64,000 nt of DNA from Microcoleus sp. FACHB-672 (GTDB lineage: Bacteria; Cyanobacteriota; Cyanobacteriia; Cyanobacteriales; Oscillatoriaceae), in assembly GCF_014695725.1 (NCBI RefSeq), contig NZ_JACJOU010000015.1, positions 248,001 to 312,000 of the forward strand, written 5' to 3'. Made by a program: the position numbers and the translations under genes. The notes beneath the pieces were generated by a model that worked only from the letters and a program-made list of their open reading frames with translations, ran no database searches and was not told the origin of the DNA. Below are positions 37,447 to 45,815 of this stretch, piece by piece; position 1 is the stretch's first letter; every line of letters begins with the position of its first letter.

Positions 37447-38826
37447 TTAACTCCTTCCAGCCGTTACTTCTTCATAGGGTAAATGGATTTGTAGCCAAGC
37501 GCCGCCGGTTTCCGGATGGTTGTGGGCAGTAATGGAGCCGCCATGAGCGAGGACGATTTGCCGAACAATCGCTAAACCGAGTCCACTGCCGGCACTCACT
37601 GAGGTTGCTGCTGTTTGGGTATTGCTGGATGAGGGCTGTTGAAACTTTCTATCTGATGCTGTGCCGGCAGGATTTGCGGTGTCTTTTTGGTAGTCAGAAA
37701 CACTGCGTGAACGTGATGGCTCCCCGCGATACAATCGCTCAAAAACATGGGGTAAATCTGCTTCTGGAAAACCTTGGCCGGAATCAAAGATATCGATTTG
37801 CAGAGAGGTTGGAGCGCTCTCGGAAGGCAGCAGGGCAATCTTCGCTTGAATGGTACTTTGGGGCGGACTGTAACGAATACTGTTGTCGAATAAGTTGAGA
37901 AAGACTTGGGTGAGACGGGACTCGTCTGCGCTGAGGGCCAGCCGGTCAGGGCCAGAATAGACAAAATCTAGTTGTTTCTGCTTAGCAAGCGGCTCTAGAG
38001 TCAGCCATGCTGATTGAATTAAAACCGGCAGTTCTAAGGGTCTAGACGTGAGGCTTTTACTGGGATCTGCTTCAATCTGAATTAAATCTAGCCAGTCTTG
38101 TACCAGCTTAATCAGCCGGTTCGTTTCCAAAAGTAACCGCTCCGCCCAAGTCTGCATTGGCGGTTCTAAGCGTTGCTGTAAGGCTTCTGCAACTAAACGA
38201 ATAGAAGTCAGGGGGGTTCTGAGTTCGTGGGTTAAGTCTGTCACCCAGCGGTTGCGACTGTGAGCGAGCGTTACCAAGTCCTGCCGGTTTTCTAAAAACA
38301 CTCCCACTTGGCCATCTGGCAGCGGCCAACTGTACCCCCGCAGGGTTGTAGATCGCTGCCGGCTCATGCCTTCAGCATCGGAAATGGCGGGATGAAACAC
38401 CCACTCGCACTGACACGGCTGCTGCTGGTGGCGAGTTTGCTCGATGAGTTCGTCTAGTTCAAAGGAACGCACAACTTTAAGGAGCAAACGCGACCGTTCT
38501 GACTCCCTATTTTGAATATTGAATAGCTGTCGCGTTTGCTCGTTACACCAAAGCAGTTGATTTTCTTCATCAACTTGTAGATAGCCTATCGGTGCAACTT
38601 GGAGAAGTTGCCGCCATAATTGCAGTTGCACTTCTAGCTGTTGCCGCTCCATGTTTGCTTGGACGATTGATCGCCGCAAGCGAACCAGGCTTGGCAAGGA
38701 ATCTCCGATGTCATCATCTGGCAATATTGCAAGCAGTCGTTGAAGTTGCCGGTTAAGCAACAGCCGTTGAGACAGGAACACTCCAAGCCCTAGAGCTAAA
38801 CCCAAGAAAAATGCGACTAGAGCCAT
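37447..38826 (-). CDS. sphS: Phosphate sensor histidine kinase SphS
   Basis: SphS (PhoR homologue) phosphorylates SphR under phosphate starvation. The N-terminal hydrophobic segment ALVAFFLGLALGLGVFLSQ is the membrane-association region. A PAS domain follows (~75-130, LLQVAPIGYLQVDEENQLLW), then HisKA (DLTHELRTPLTSIRLVAEAL) and HATPase (VFLNLFDNSIRYSPP; DSGQGFPEADLPHVFER; GSGLGLAIVRQIV). There is a Ser/Thr-rich insertion before the last box. It is 76 bp downstream of sphR on the same strand, so both are likely one transcript. Confidence 0.9.
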   Translation of the reverse strand: MALVAFFLGLALGLGVFLSQRLLLNRQLQRLLAILPDDDIGDSLPSLVRLRRSIVQANMERQQLEVQLQLWRQLLQVAPIGYLQVDEENQLLWCNEQTRQLFNIQNRESERSRLLLKVVRSFELDELIEQTRHQQQPCQCEWVFHPAISDAEGMSRQRSTTLRGYSWPLPDGQVGVFLENRQDLVTLAHSRNRWVTDLTHELRTPLTSIRLVAEALQQRLEPPMQTWAERLLLETNRLIKLVQDWLDLIQIEADPSKSLTSRPLELPVLIQSAWLTLEPLAKQKQLDFVYSGPDRLALSADESRLTQVFLNLFDNSIRYSPPQSTIQAKIALLPSESAPTSLQIDIFDSGQGFPEADLPHVFERLYRGEPSRSRSVSDYQKDTANPAGTASDRKFQQPSSSNTQTAATSVSAGSGLGLAIVRQIVLAHGGSITAHNHPETGGAWLQIHLPYEEVTAGRS

Positions 38827-38902
38827 TTTGGTGGTTAGGGGTGAGTGATCAGCGGTTAGGAGTTAGTTCCGCAAAAGACAACTAACAACTAACAATTAAC
38901 AA

Positions 38903-39655
38903 CTAACCTAACCGATAGCCAAAGCCTCGGACTGTAATGATGTACTCTGGCTGGCTGGGATCTCGTTCGACTTTCTCGCGTAACCAGCGAATGTGAACGT
39001 CTACGGTTTTGCTATCGCCAATAAAATCTTGCCCCCAAACTTGGTCGAGCAACTGATCGCGGGACCAAACCCGGCGGGGATAACTCATGAATAATTCCAG
39101 CAGCCGGTATTCTTTGGGCGAGAGGGTGAGTTCTTCGCCCCGCACGATGACACGGCACTCTTGGGGATAAAGGCTGATGTCCCCAAATTGCAACACCGAC
39201 GGCTGGGGTAAGTAGTTTAAGCGCTGCCGGCGCAACAACGCCCGACACCGGGCAATGAGTTCGCGCATACTAAAGGGTTTGGTTAGGTAATCATCCGCTC
39301 CCACTTCTAGCCCTAAAACGCGATCCGTTTCGCTGCCCTTGGCGCTCAATATTAAAATCGGTACGGCATAACCTTGATGACGTAACAACCGGCACAGATC
39401 GAGACCATTGACCTGGGGCAACATTAAATCTAGAACAATTAAGTCAAAGGGCAATTCTCCTGCTCTTGGCTCAAGCTCGTAAAGCAAAGACATGGCCGTC
39501 CGCCCATCTATCGCGCTGGTGACTGCGTAGCCTTCTCCTTCTAACGCTAAAACCACCATATCGCGGATCAAGTCTTCATCTTCAACAACCAAAACTCGGC
39601 CTGTTTGCCCTATATCTGGCATCGATGGGCTTTTCATGGAGTCTATAGAGAACAT
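38903..39655 (-). CDS. sphR: Phosphate response regulator SphR
   Basis: SphR (PhoB homologue) activates Pho genes such as pstS and phoX. The receiver (about 19-135) shows RVLVVEDEDLIRDMVVLALE, the phospho-Asp in DLIVLDLMLPQVNGLDL, and LTKPFSMRELIARCRALLRR. The OmpR-type winged helix (~155-249) shows LTLSPKEYRLLELFMSYP and TVDVHIRWLREKVERDP. An internal Met at residue 7 or 12 could be the real start. It leads the sphR-sphS pair. A candidate Pho box lies ~170 bp upstream, which would give autoregulation. Confidence 0.92.
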   Translation of the reverse strand: MFSIDSMKSPSMPDIGQTGRVLVVEDEDLIRDMVVLALEGEGYAVTSAIDGRTAMSLLYELEPRAGELPFDLIVLDLMLPQVNGLDLCRLLRHQGYAVPILILSAKGSETDRVLGLEVGADDYLTKPFSMRELIARCRALLRRQRLNYLPQPSVLQFGDISLYPQECRVIVRGEELTLSPKEYRLLELFMSYPRRVWSRDQLLDQVWGQDFIGDSKTVDVHIRWLREKVERDPSQPEYIITVRGFGYRLG

Positions 39656-40013
39656 AATTAGGGAGCGTTGTTTTTAGTTCCACCCCATTCATACAATAAA
39701 ATATTAACCCTGGCTGATCTTGGCAATAAATTTTTTAAATGATCATTAACAGACTGTTCACAAATCCTTCTGATCAGCCAATTCTGCGGCAAAAGAGAAG
39801 CTAAGGCACATCTTATTCGCTATTTAATCCAAATTTAATCCAAGCGCCTTAAAATTGGTGTATGTTTTTTCCCACTCTGCCTCTCAATCTCAAGCGCCGG
39901 CATTCTACCCTTTAGTTCAGAGTTTCAACAAGTCACCACAGGGTAGCTTTGCCAAAATAATAGTAATCGTCTTGCAATAAATGCCAATCCAAGTAACACT
40001 TGCCGGTTAACCC
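39656..40013. other. Non-coding gap upstream of sphR
   Basis: The 358 bp separate arsH from sphR. They hold the candidate Pho box at 39823-39841 and presumably the sphR promoter; there is no coding sequence. Confidence 0.45.
39823..39841. promoter_or_regulatory. Candidate Pho box (SphR site) upstream of sphR
   Basis: TTTAATCC occurs twice (39823-39830, 39834-39841) with a 3-bp spacer, giving the 11-bp period of cyanobacterial Pho boxes (consensus near CTTAACCT). The match is imperfect and only two clear units are present, so it is a moderate candidate. Confidence 0.4.
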
Positions 40014-40682
40014 CTAAGTGTTCTTACCAGAGTTAATTTCAAGGGCACCATTGGCTATCGCAAGCGTCTGCTGCGCTGCTTTCTCCTTACGTTCGCTGTA
40101 GCGATCTGTTAGGTAATTAACTTGATCACGCAGCAACATTGTAAATTTGTAAAGCTCCTCCATGACATCAATGAGACGATCTCGATAAGGTGAATTCTTC
40201 ATCGTGCCATCTTCATTAAACTCTTGGTAAGCTTTAGCAACAGAGGACTGGTTAGGTATGGTGAACATCCGCATCCAGCGCCCCAGAATTCGCAGCGTAT
40301 TAACGGCATTGAAAGACTGAGAACCTCCGCTTACTTGCATTACAGCTAAGGTTCTTCCTTGAGTGGGTCTGACTGCCCCGATACTTAAGGGAATCCAATC
40401 AATTTGGTTTTTCATAATGCCGCTAATATTGCCATGCAGCTCAGGACTTGACCACACCTGAGCTTCAGACCACAAGCTCAATTCTCGTAACTCCTGCACC
40501 TTGGGATGTGTATCTTCTACACTGCCGTATATGGGTAATTCGCGAGGATTGAAAAAACGGACTTCCGCACCAAATTCTTCGATAATTCGAGCGGCTTCTT
40601 CTGCTAAGAGCCGGCTATAAGAACGCTCTCGTAAAGAGCCATACAAAAATAAAATTCTGGGTGGATGATCAAAATTTGTCAT
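40014..40682 (-). CDS. arsH: ArsH, NADPH-dependent FMN reductase of arsenic resistance
   Basis: ArsH is a flavoprotein that oxidises organoarsenicals or reduces quinones and metals. The flavodoxin-like fold starts [20 protein letters not shown], with the FMN phosphate loop GSLRERSYS. Further ArsH signatures are [39 protein letters not shown] and [20 protein letters not shown]. At 222 residues it is typical. It is the last gene of the aquaporin-arsC-arsH operon, 15 bp after arsC. Confidence 0.93.
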   Translation of the reverse strand: MTNFDHPPRILFLYGSLRERSYSRLLAEEAARIIEEFGAEVRFFNPRELPIYGSVEDTHPKVQELRELSLWSEAQVWSSPELHGNISGIMKNQIDWIPLSIGAVRPTQGRTLAVMQVSGGSQSFNAVNTLRILGRWMRMFTIPNQSSVAKAYQEFNEDGTMKNSPYRDRLIDVMEELYKFTMLLRDQVNYLTDRYSERKEKAAQQTLAIANGALEINSGKNT

Positions 40683-40697
40683 AGAAATCAGCCTTCT

Positions 40698-41093
40698 TTA
40701 ACTGAGAGTTTCAACGAGTTTTGCCACTCTTTCCTTAATTTCATCCCGCACTCGGTGAAACGTTTCCACCGGCTGTCCATCTGGATCGTCTAGTTGCCAA
40801 TCTTCAAATACATCTCGCAGCACCCAAGCTTCTGGTAAATTAACACCACAGCCGCACAGGGAAATCACGGCGTCATAGTTTTCTGCGCTAAAATCGCTTA
40901 ATTGTTTAGAAGTCTGATCTGTAATGTCAATACCGATTTCAGACATAACTTCCACAGCGGTGGGATGCACTCGGCTGCCTTCGAATCCGGAACTGGTGAC
41001 AGAAATTTTGCCGGCACCTAAAGTTTTCGCAAATCCCTCTGCCATCTGAGACCGGCAGGAATTTCTTTTGCAAACAAACATCACTCGTTTCAT
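40698..41093 (-). CDS. arsC: Arsenate reductase ArsC (Synechocystis-type, glutaredoxin-linked)
   Basis: This enzyme reduces arsenate to arsenite. It has the low-molecular-weight phosphatase-fold motif KRVMFVCKRNSCRSQMAEGF (CX5R). The second redox pair is in ISLCGCGVNLPE. The three Cys match the arrangement in Synechocystis ArsC, which uses glutathione and glutaredoxin. The start at ATG 41093 gives 131 residues, the family length; the frame is open 42 codons further upstream with unrelated sequence. It sits between the aquaporin and arsH, so arsenite made here can leave through the channel. Confidence 0.93.
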   Translation of the reverse strand: MKRVMFVCKRNSCRSQMAEGFAKTLGAGKISVTSSGFEGSRVHPTAVEVMSEIGIDITDQTSKQLSDFSAENYDAVISLCGCGVNLPEAWVLRDVFEDWQLDDPDGQPVETFHRVRDEIKERVAKLVETLS

Positions 41094-41166
41094 GGCTGTT
41101 GTTAAAGATGAGTTGTTAGATAATAGGGAGATAGCGGCGTAACTAATTGACAGAACTTTCTGGGTT

Positions 41167-41880
41167 TTATTTAATATCTTGAAATCCCTGAGAAAGCTGC
41201 CGATAGACCAGCACAGCAAGTTGCGCTCCTAAAATAGGTGCAACCCAATAGACCCAATGATGCTGCCAAATACCGGCAACTAAGGCGGGGCCAAACGACC
41301 TGGCGGGATTCATGCTTGCTCCTGTAATAGGACCCATGAGAGTTGCTTCCATTCCAACTGTTAACCCAATCGCTAAACCAGCAAAGCCAATATGAGCACG
41401 GCGATCAAGGCCAGACCCTAAAATGACCAGCATCAAGATGAAGGTGAGAATAGTTTCGAGCACAAAAGATTGTGACCAGTTGCCGTTGAGTGGCAAAGTC
41501 GCCCCCAGTTTTGCAACCGATCCCAAAGCAATTAGCAGTACCGTTGAGCCGGCAAACGCACCGATGCACTGTGCCAAAATATAGGGCAGTATCTTGTATT
41601 TGGGAAAATAACCGCTTACCCAAAAACCGAGAGTTACAGCAGGGTTAAAATGAGCGCCGCTGAGATGTCCCATTGTGTAGATTAAAGCAGCCACGACTGC
41701 CCCAAAGACGAAGCTAACCCCAAGATGGGTAACAGCACCGCCGCTAATTTGGTTCACCATGACTGCGCCGGTGCCGGCAAACACCAGAATGAATGTACCG
41801 ATACCCTCTGCCAGCGCCTCTCGCCAGCAGTAAAAAATCGATTTCTGTAAAGCCATCTTAAAATCTGACTTTTTGCCCAT
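41167..41880 (-). CDS. MIP-family aquaglyceroporin of the ars operon (AqpS-like)
   Basis: There are six transmembrane helices and two NPA boxes, HFNPAVTLGF and MNPARSFGP. The first helix is EALAEGIGTFILVFAGTGAV. MIP channels conduct As(OH)3. In Sinorhizobium meliloti an aquaglyceroporin (AqpS) replaces the ArsB/Acr3 pump in an arsR-aqpS-arsC-arsH operon. The same genes are seen here, with no arsB or acr3 in the window. ATG at 41880 is the outermost start; a second at 41856 (MALQKSIF) is equally possible. Two ArsR-like palindromes precede the gene by 140-180 bp. Confidence 0.88.
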   Translation of the reverse strand: MGKKSDFKMALQKSIFYCWREALAEGIGTFILVFAGTGAVMVNQISGGAVTHLGVSFVFGAVVAALIYTMGHLSGAHFNPAVTLGFWVSGYFPKYKILPYILAQCIGAFAGSTVLLIALGSVAKLGATLPLNGNWSQSFVLETILTFILMLVILGSGLDRRAHIGFAGLAIGLTVGMEATLMGPITGASMNPARSFGPALVAGIWQHHWVYWVAPILGAQLAVLVYRQLSQGFQDIK

Positions 41881-41912
41881 CTGATGTATCCGCAGCTTTT
41901 ATCTAAAATGAT

Positions 41913-41987
41913 TAGAATTTTTCTTGTTTGCGTAAGAACTTGCCCAGCGTCAAGTTAAGCCTTGCCTTCAAATACTGTCTCGGCCTC
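41913..41987 (-). pseudogene. Remnant 3' end of a PstS-like gene
   Basis: Read leftward, the DNA encodes TVFEGKA, then after a ~5-bp deletion LTLGKFLRKQEKF and TAA. This matches the C-terminus of the PstS-like gene at 46045 (TVFDGKAQFNLTLGELLRKQ, then EKF and a stop). Nucleotide similarity is strong (for example AACTTGACGCTGGGCAAGTT versus AACTTGACACTGGGCGAGTT). Nothing else of the gene is left. It lies directly upstream of the aquaporin, downstream of the ArsR-like palindromes. Confidence 0.8.
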
Positions 41988-42019
41988 AATATCCTTTCTC
42001 CGGTGTTCAAAATTATCAT

Positions 42020-42035
42020 ATCAATAAAAATTGAT
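42020..42035. promoter_or_regulatory. Candidate ArsR operator 1 (aquaporin operon)
   Basis: ATCAATAAAAATTGAT is a perfect 6-bp inverted repeat around AAAA. It fits the TCAA-N6-TTGA form that also occurs at 42049, 42152 and 47115. ArsR-family regulators bind such short AT-rich palindromes; an ArsR is encoded at 47.2 kb. Confidence 0.5.
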
Positions 42036-42048
42036 TTACAAAAGTATT

Positions 42049-42062
42049 TCAATAAAAATTGA
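42049..42062. promoter_or_regulatory. Candidate ArsR operator 2 (aquaporin operon)
   Basis: TCAATAAAAATTGA is identical to the core of operator 1 and starts 28 bp after it, close to three helical turns. The tandem arrangement suggests cooperative binding. Confidence 0.5.
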
Positions 42063-42151
42063 TAAATATAGATAATCCCTACTGAAAAGTAGCTTTGGGG
42101 CTTTTCGTTAAACTAATATTTAAGCTATGCGCCTTTTATCAATTATATATT

Positions 42152-42165
42152 TCAAAATAAATTGA
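42152..42165. promoter_or_regulatory. Candidate ArsR operator 3
   Basis: TCAAAATAAATTGA fits the same TCAA-N6-TTGA pattern in the AT-rich gap between pstA and the aquaporin. A degraded half-copy (TCAAATAAATGA) lies near 42197. Confidence 0.35.
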
Positions 42166-42329
42166 TATAATATGGTAGCTTTTTTGTATAAAAATTTCAA
42201 ATAAATGACGGTATTCTATATAAAATTAAATAATTTATATATAAAGCTAGAATAATTAAAACTACTAAATCAGTTCAGATAAAATTCAATATTTAAGCAC
42301 TAAGTATGGAATCCTCCTTTTGGCTTTTT

Positions 42330-42365
42330 GAATAGGGTTTATAGCAATCACGACAAACCCTATTC
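42330..42365. repeat. 11-bp inverted repeat downstream of pstA
   Basis: GAATAGGGTTT (42330-42340) is perfectly inverted as AAACCCTATTC (42355-42365). It follows the pstA stop by about 30 bp in the transcript direction. On that strand the stem is followed by AAAAAG rather than a T-run, so it may stabilise the 3' end rather than terminate. Confidence 0.5.
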
Positions 42366-42392
42366 AATGAAGCCTTAACAGATTGATAAGAG

Positions 42393-43307
42393 TTAATAGG
42401 CTTTACGAGCCGTAGAGAGACGGGAAATAATACTGGTGAGCAAGACAAGCAGCACGAGGATAAGCGCTGCTGCCCAAGCAAGCTCTTTCTGGTTTTCGTA
42501 GGGACGAGTGGCGAAGTTGTAAACCAAAACGGCGAGAGATGCTGCCGGCTGATTCAACGCTTCTACACCGTTCTGCGAAATGGGCAAGTAATACTGACTA
42601 AAAAGCGCGGTAAACAGAAGGGGTGCGGTTTCTCCAGCCGCACGAGCGATTGCTAAGGTGGTGCCGGTGACAATGGCGGGTAAAGCTGCCGGTAAAACAA
42701 CCCGCGCCACCGTTTGAAAATTTGTGGCTCCTAAACCCAGTGCGCCCTGTCTGGTTTCCTGGGGCACGAGCTTGAGCGATTCTTCTGTAGCCCGGACAAT
42801 GATGGGCAACATCAGCACGGATAAAGCAAAGCCGCCGGCGAAAGCTGAGTAATTTTTTGTGGTCAGTACGAAGACGCCGTAAGCAAATACGCCGACAATG
42901 ATCGAAGGGACACCGCTGAGAACGTTGGTGAAAAAGCGAATCCAGCTAGCAAACTGAGTGCCGGCAGCAAATTCAGACACATAAACTGCTGCTAAGACGC
43001 CAACGGGAATGCTGATCAGCGCCCCAAACGCTACCATCAGCAGTGTTCCTTGGATGGCATTGCCAAAGCCCCCACCCGCCTGTAATGCCACCGGCGGCAG
43101 TTCAGTGAAGACACCAAAGTTGATTCGGCTAGCACCTTTGATAATCACGTAGGAAAGGACGGCAACAAGCGGCAGGAGGGCGATGGCAGCCGCAGAGAAT
43201 GTCAAGCCGGTCATCAGCGTCCCAAACAGCGTCCGGGGAGAATTCGGTGAGCGCGTTAGAGTCTTGCTTGGGTAGCCAGAAGGAGTGCTATTTGGGTTTG
43301 CAGGCAT
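42393..43307 (-). CDS. pstA: Phosphate ABC transporter permease PstA
   Basis: PstA is one of the two inner-membrane permeases of the high-affinity phosphate importer. About six membrane helices are visible, with the ABC-permease coupling loop RATEESLKLVPQETRQGALG and LGATNFQTVARVVLPAALP. The N-terminal ~35 residues are Ser/Pro-rich cytosolic. It follows pstC by 68 bp. The ATPase gene pstB, which normally follows pstA, is absent; the next 512 bp is non-coding with ArsR-like sites. Confidence 0.93.
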   Translation of the reverse strand: MPANPNSTPSGYPSKTLTRSPNSPRTLFGTLMTGLTFSAAAIALLPLVAVLSYVIIKGASRINFGVFTELPPVALQAGGGFGNAIQGTLLMVAFGALISIPVGVLAAVYVSEFAAGTQFASWIRFFTNVLSGVPSIIVGVFAYGVFVLTTKNYSAFAGGFALSVLMLPIIVRATEESLKLVPQETRQGALGLGATNFQTVARVVLPAALPAIVTGTTLAIARAAGETAPLLFTALFSQYYLPISQNGVEALNQPAASLAVLVYNFATRPYENQKELAWAAALILVLLVLLTSIISRLSTARKAY

Positions 43308-43375
43308 GATAGTTAAGAATGAAAAATGAAGCAGGAAGAATCAAGAATGAGAAATCAATTCTGCATTCTGCATTT

Positions 43376-44338
43376 TTAGATTCGCTGAACCCGGCGCACT
43401 AGAATTTCAGCCAGGATATTAACTAATAGCGTCAGCGCAAACAACATTAAGGATGCATACATCAGTGCGGAGACTTGCAAACCGCTTGCTTCTGCAAATT
43501 GATTCGCCAGCAGCGAGGCAACAGTATTCGCCGGCTTTAAAATGGAAGCATTGATATTGTTGGCATTTCCGATGAGCATCGTTACCGCCATTGTCTCGCC
43601 CAAAGCGCGGCCTAATGCCAGCATGACTGCCCCCACAATTCCAGAGAAGGCTGCCGGGACGAGGATCTTAATAATCGTTTCCCAACGAGTTGCGCCCAAA
43701 CCCATTGACGCTTGTCGCAGATCCGGTGGCAGGGAAATTAACGAATCGCGAGAGATGACGGCAATTGTCGGTAAAACCATAATTGCTAAAACCACCCCTG
43801 CCGGCAGCATTCCTAAACCTGTAGCGTTCGGAGGCTCGTTAAAAATGGGTATCCAGCGAAAATGTTCGTAGAGCCAAAGACCGACCTGTTTAAAAAGAGG
43901 AACGACCACAAACAGCCCCCAAAGCCCGTACACAACGCTGGGAATGGCTGCTAAGAGTTCTACTAAGAAAGCTAAGGCTACCTGAACCTTGGGCGGCAAG
44001 AAGTCCTCGCTCAGAAATAGCGCGACTCCCAATCCCACGGGAATCGCAAAAAATAGGGCGATGACTGCACTGATGAGAGTGCCGTACAGCTGAGGCAGTG
44101 CCCCAAACGCGTCACGCACAGGGTCCCAGCTTGTAGAAAAAAGAAACCCCAAACCAAACTTTTCAATAGCCGGCAGCGCTTGCATCCCAACCAAGAAGGT
44201 GATCCAAAGCAAAATGCCCACAATTGAGAGGGCGCAAAATAGAGTGAGCGGCACAAAGATTTTATTCATCCACCGCTCAAGGGTTTGTCCAAGATTGAGC
44301 GAACGGTTTCTCCCGCTGCTTTGCGAATGACTGCTCAT
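43376..44338 (-). CDS. pstC: Phosphate ABC transporter permease PstC
   Basis: This is the partner permease of PstA. The first helix is IFVPLTLFCALSIVGILLWI. The coupling region reads SRDSLISLPPDLRQASMGLG followed by ATRWETIIKILVPAAFSGI, and the characteristic GRALGETMAVTMLIGN lies near the C-terminus. At 320 residues it is normal. It sits between pstS (291-bp gap with a terminator-like hairpin) and pstA. Confidence 0.93.
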   Translation of the reverse strand: MSSHSQSSGRNRSLNLGQTLERWMNKIFVPLTLFCALSIVGILLWITFLVGMQALPAIEKFGLGFLFSTSWDPVRDAFGALPQLYGTLISAVIALFFAIPVGLGVALFLSEDFLPPKVQVALAFLVELLAAIPSVVYGLWGLFVVVPLFKQVGLWLYEHFRWIPIFNEPPNATGLGMLPAGVVLAIMVLPTIAVISRDSLISLPPDLRQASMGLGATRWETIIKILVPAAFSGIVGAVMLALGRALGETMAVTMLIGNANNINASILKPANTVASLLANQFAEASGLQVSALMYASLMLFALTLLVNILAEILVRRVQRI

Positions 44339-44538
44339 AATTAACCTTTTTACAGAAAAAGCTGAAAATGGCCGTTCAGCTAAAAAACAAAATTGTTTGG
44401 GTATTTACAGCTTGCTTCGCAATCATCAATGATTTGTCTTAATCCAATGACTGATGATAAAAAACTGAAATATTTATTTTAGACAGTTAAATGCTTAGCC
44501 GCTTACACATTTTACTGGTAAGCAGCCGAAAAGAAAAA

Positions 44539-44583
44539 GTCAAAAGGTAAAAGACCCTGAGCTTTTACCTTTGGCTTTTTGAC
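44539..44583 (-). terminator. Terminator-like hairpin between pstS and pstC
   Basis: GTCAAAAGGTAAAAG (44539-44553) pairs with CTTTTACCTTTGGCTTTTTGAC (from 44562) with a small internal bulge and an 8-nt loop. Such a hairpin after pstS is expected where the binding protein is made in excess over the permeases, through partial termination or 3' stabilisation. Confidence 0.55.
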
Positions 44584-44629
44584 AGTTAGCCTAGACTGTA
44601 GGCAGAAAATTGTCTGAGCCGGCCTAAAC

Positions 44630-45751
44630 CTAGGAAGGGCTAATGGCATCAACTGCCGGTTGAACTTTGTCAACAACTTCTTTGGGCAGGGGGATATAAC
44701 CGAGGTCTGAGCTGAACTTCTGTCCGTCAGTCAGTCCCCATTTAATCACATCTTCCATTGCTTTGGCTTTGGCTGGATCGCTGAACTCCTTGGGCACCAA
44801 CAACCAAGTATAGGTGACGATCGGATAGGATTCATTTCCTTCTGGGTCAGCAATGAATGCGCGGAAATTTTCGGGAAGTTGAACGGCAGCAAGGGTTTTG
44901 GAGGATGCTTCGGGAGTCGGTTCAACGAACTGACCGGCTTTGTTTTCCAAAGAAGCCATATTCAAGCCGTTGTTTTTGGCATAGCCGTATTCAACATAAC
45001 CGATTGCACCTTCAGTCTGCTTCAGCAGTTCTGTGACGCCTTCGTTACCCTTTGCGCCGCTTCCAACCGGCCACTGCACGGTTTTCCCTTCACCTGGGCC
45101 GGCCTTCCAATCTGCGCTAATAGCACTCAGGTGCTTAGTAAATACGCCGGTGGTGCCGCTACCGTCTGAGCGGTAAATCACGCTAATCGCTTTGTCTGGC
45201 AGTTTTGCACCCGGATTGGCTGCCGCGATCAAGGGGTCGTTCCAATTCGTGATTTTGCCAAGAAGAATATCGCTATAAACTTGGCGCGGGAGTTTGAGAT
45301 TCTCAAGACCCGGAACATTGTAAGCGAGCACGATACTGCCGGCTGTCATGGGCACCATGAGAACGCCTTTTTGGGCTTTCGTGATTTCATCGTCCTTCAT
45401 GGCGGTGTCGCTGGCTCCAAAGTCTACCGTTCCTTCGGTAAACTGGTTCACCCCTGCTCCACTACCGACAGATTGGTAGCTAACTTGGACGTTGGGATTT
45501 GCTTTGTTGTACTCATTAAACCAAACTTCATACAGCGGTGCTGGAAACGAAGCGCCCGCCCCATTAAGTCTGACATTCTGACCCCCAGCGGCGGTTGTTG
45601 CGGCTGGAGATGCGTTAGATCCAGAGGTTGTGCTGCCGGTGTTACCCGCATTATTATTAGAATTTGAGCCACTACAAGCAGCTAAGCTAAATGAAAGTGC
45701 GATCGCCGAGGCGACAAACGCACTGCGAGTTGAGCGAAGTTGAGACAACAT
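44630..45751 (-). CDS. pstS: Periplasmic phosphate-binding protein PstS
   Basis: PstS delivers phosphate to PstCA. The signal is a lipoprotein type (STRSAFVASAIALSFSLAAC, lipobox LAAC), then a Ser/Asn/Thr/Ala-rich linker. The binding domain opens LNGAGASFPAPLYEVWFNEY. Ligand loops QSVGSGAGVNQFTEGTVDFG and YRSDGSGTTGVFTKHLS are intact. I start at ATG 45751 (MLSQLRSTRS, 373 aa). A four-unit Pho box is centred about 85 bp upstream, so it should respond to SphR. Confidence 0.93.
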   Translation of the reverse strand: MLSQLRSTRSAFVASAIALSFSLAACSGSNSNNNAGNTGSTTSGSNASPAATTAAGGQNVRLNGAGASFPAPLYEVWFNEYNKANPNVQVSYQSVGSGAGVNQFTEGTVDFGASDTAMKDDEITKAQKGVLMVPMTAGSIVLAYNVPGLENLKLPRQVYSDILLGKITNWNDPLIAAANPGAKLPDKAISVIYRSDGSGTTGVFTKHLSAISADWKAGPGEGKTVQWPVGSGAKGNEGVTELLKQTEGAIGYVEYGYAKNNGLNMASLENKAGQFVEPTPEASSKTLAAVQLPENFRAFIADPEGNESYPIVTYTWLLVPKEFSDPAKAKAMEDVIKWGLTDGQKFSSDLGYIPLPKEVVDKVQPAVDAISPS

Positions 45752-45815
45752 ATTATTCCCTGAACACACTTACAGGTGAATTCTCCCAAGCGTACGGGTT
45801 AACTGTAAACATCAA

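Noticed and set aside
40698-41219. Longer ArsC start with 42 extra residues
   Set aside because: The extension overlaps the aquaporin gene and is unlike any ArsC; ATG 41093 gives the standard enzyme.
42330-42365. Hairpin after pstA considered as an intrinsic terminator
   Set aside because: The stem is good but the transcript continues with A-rich sequence, not a U-run.
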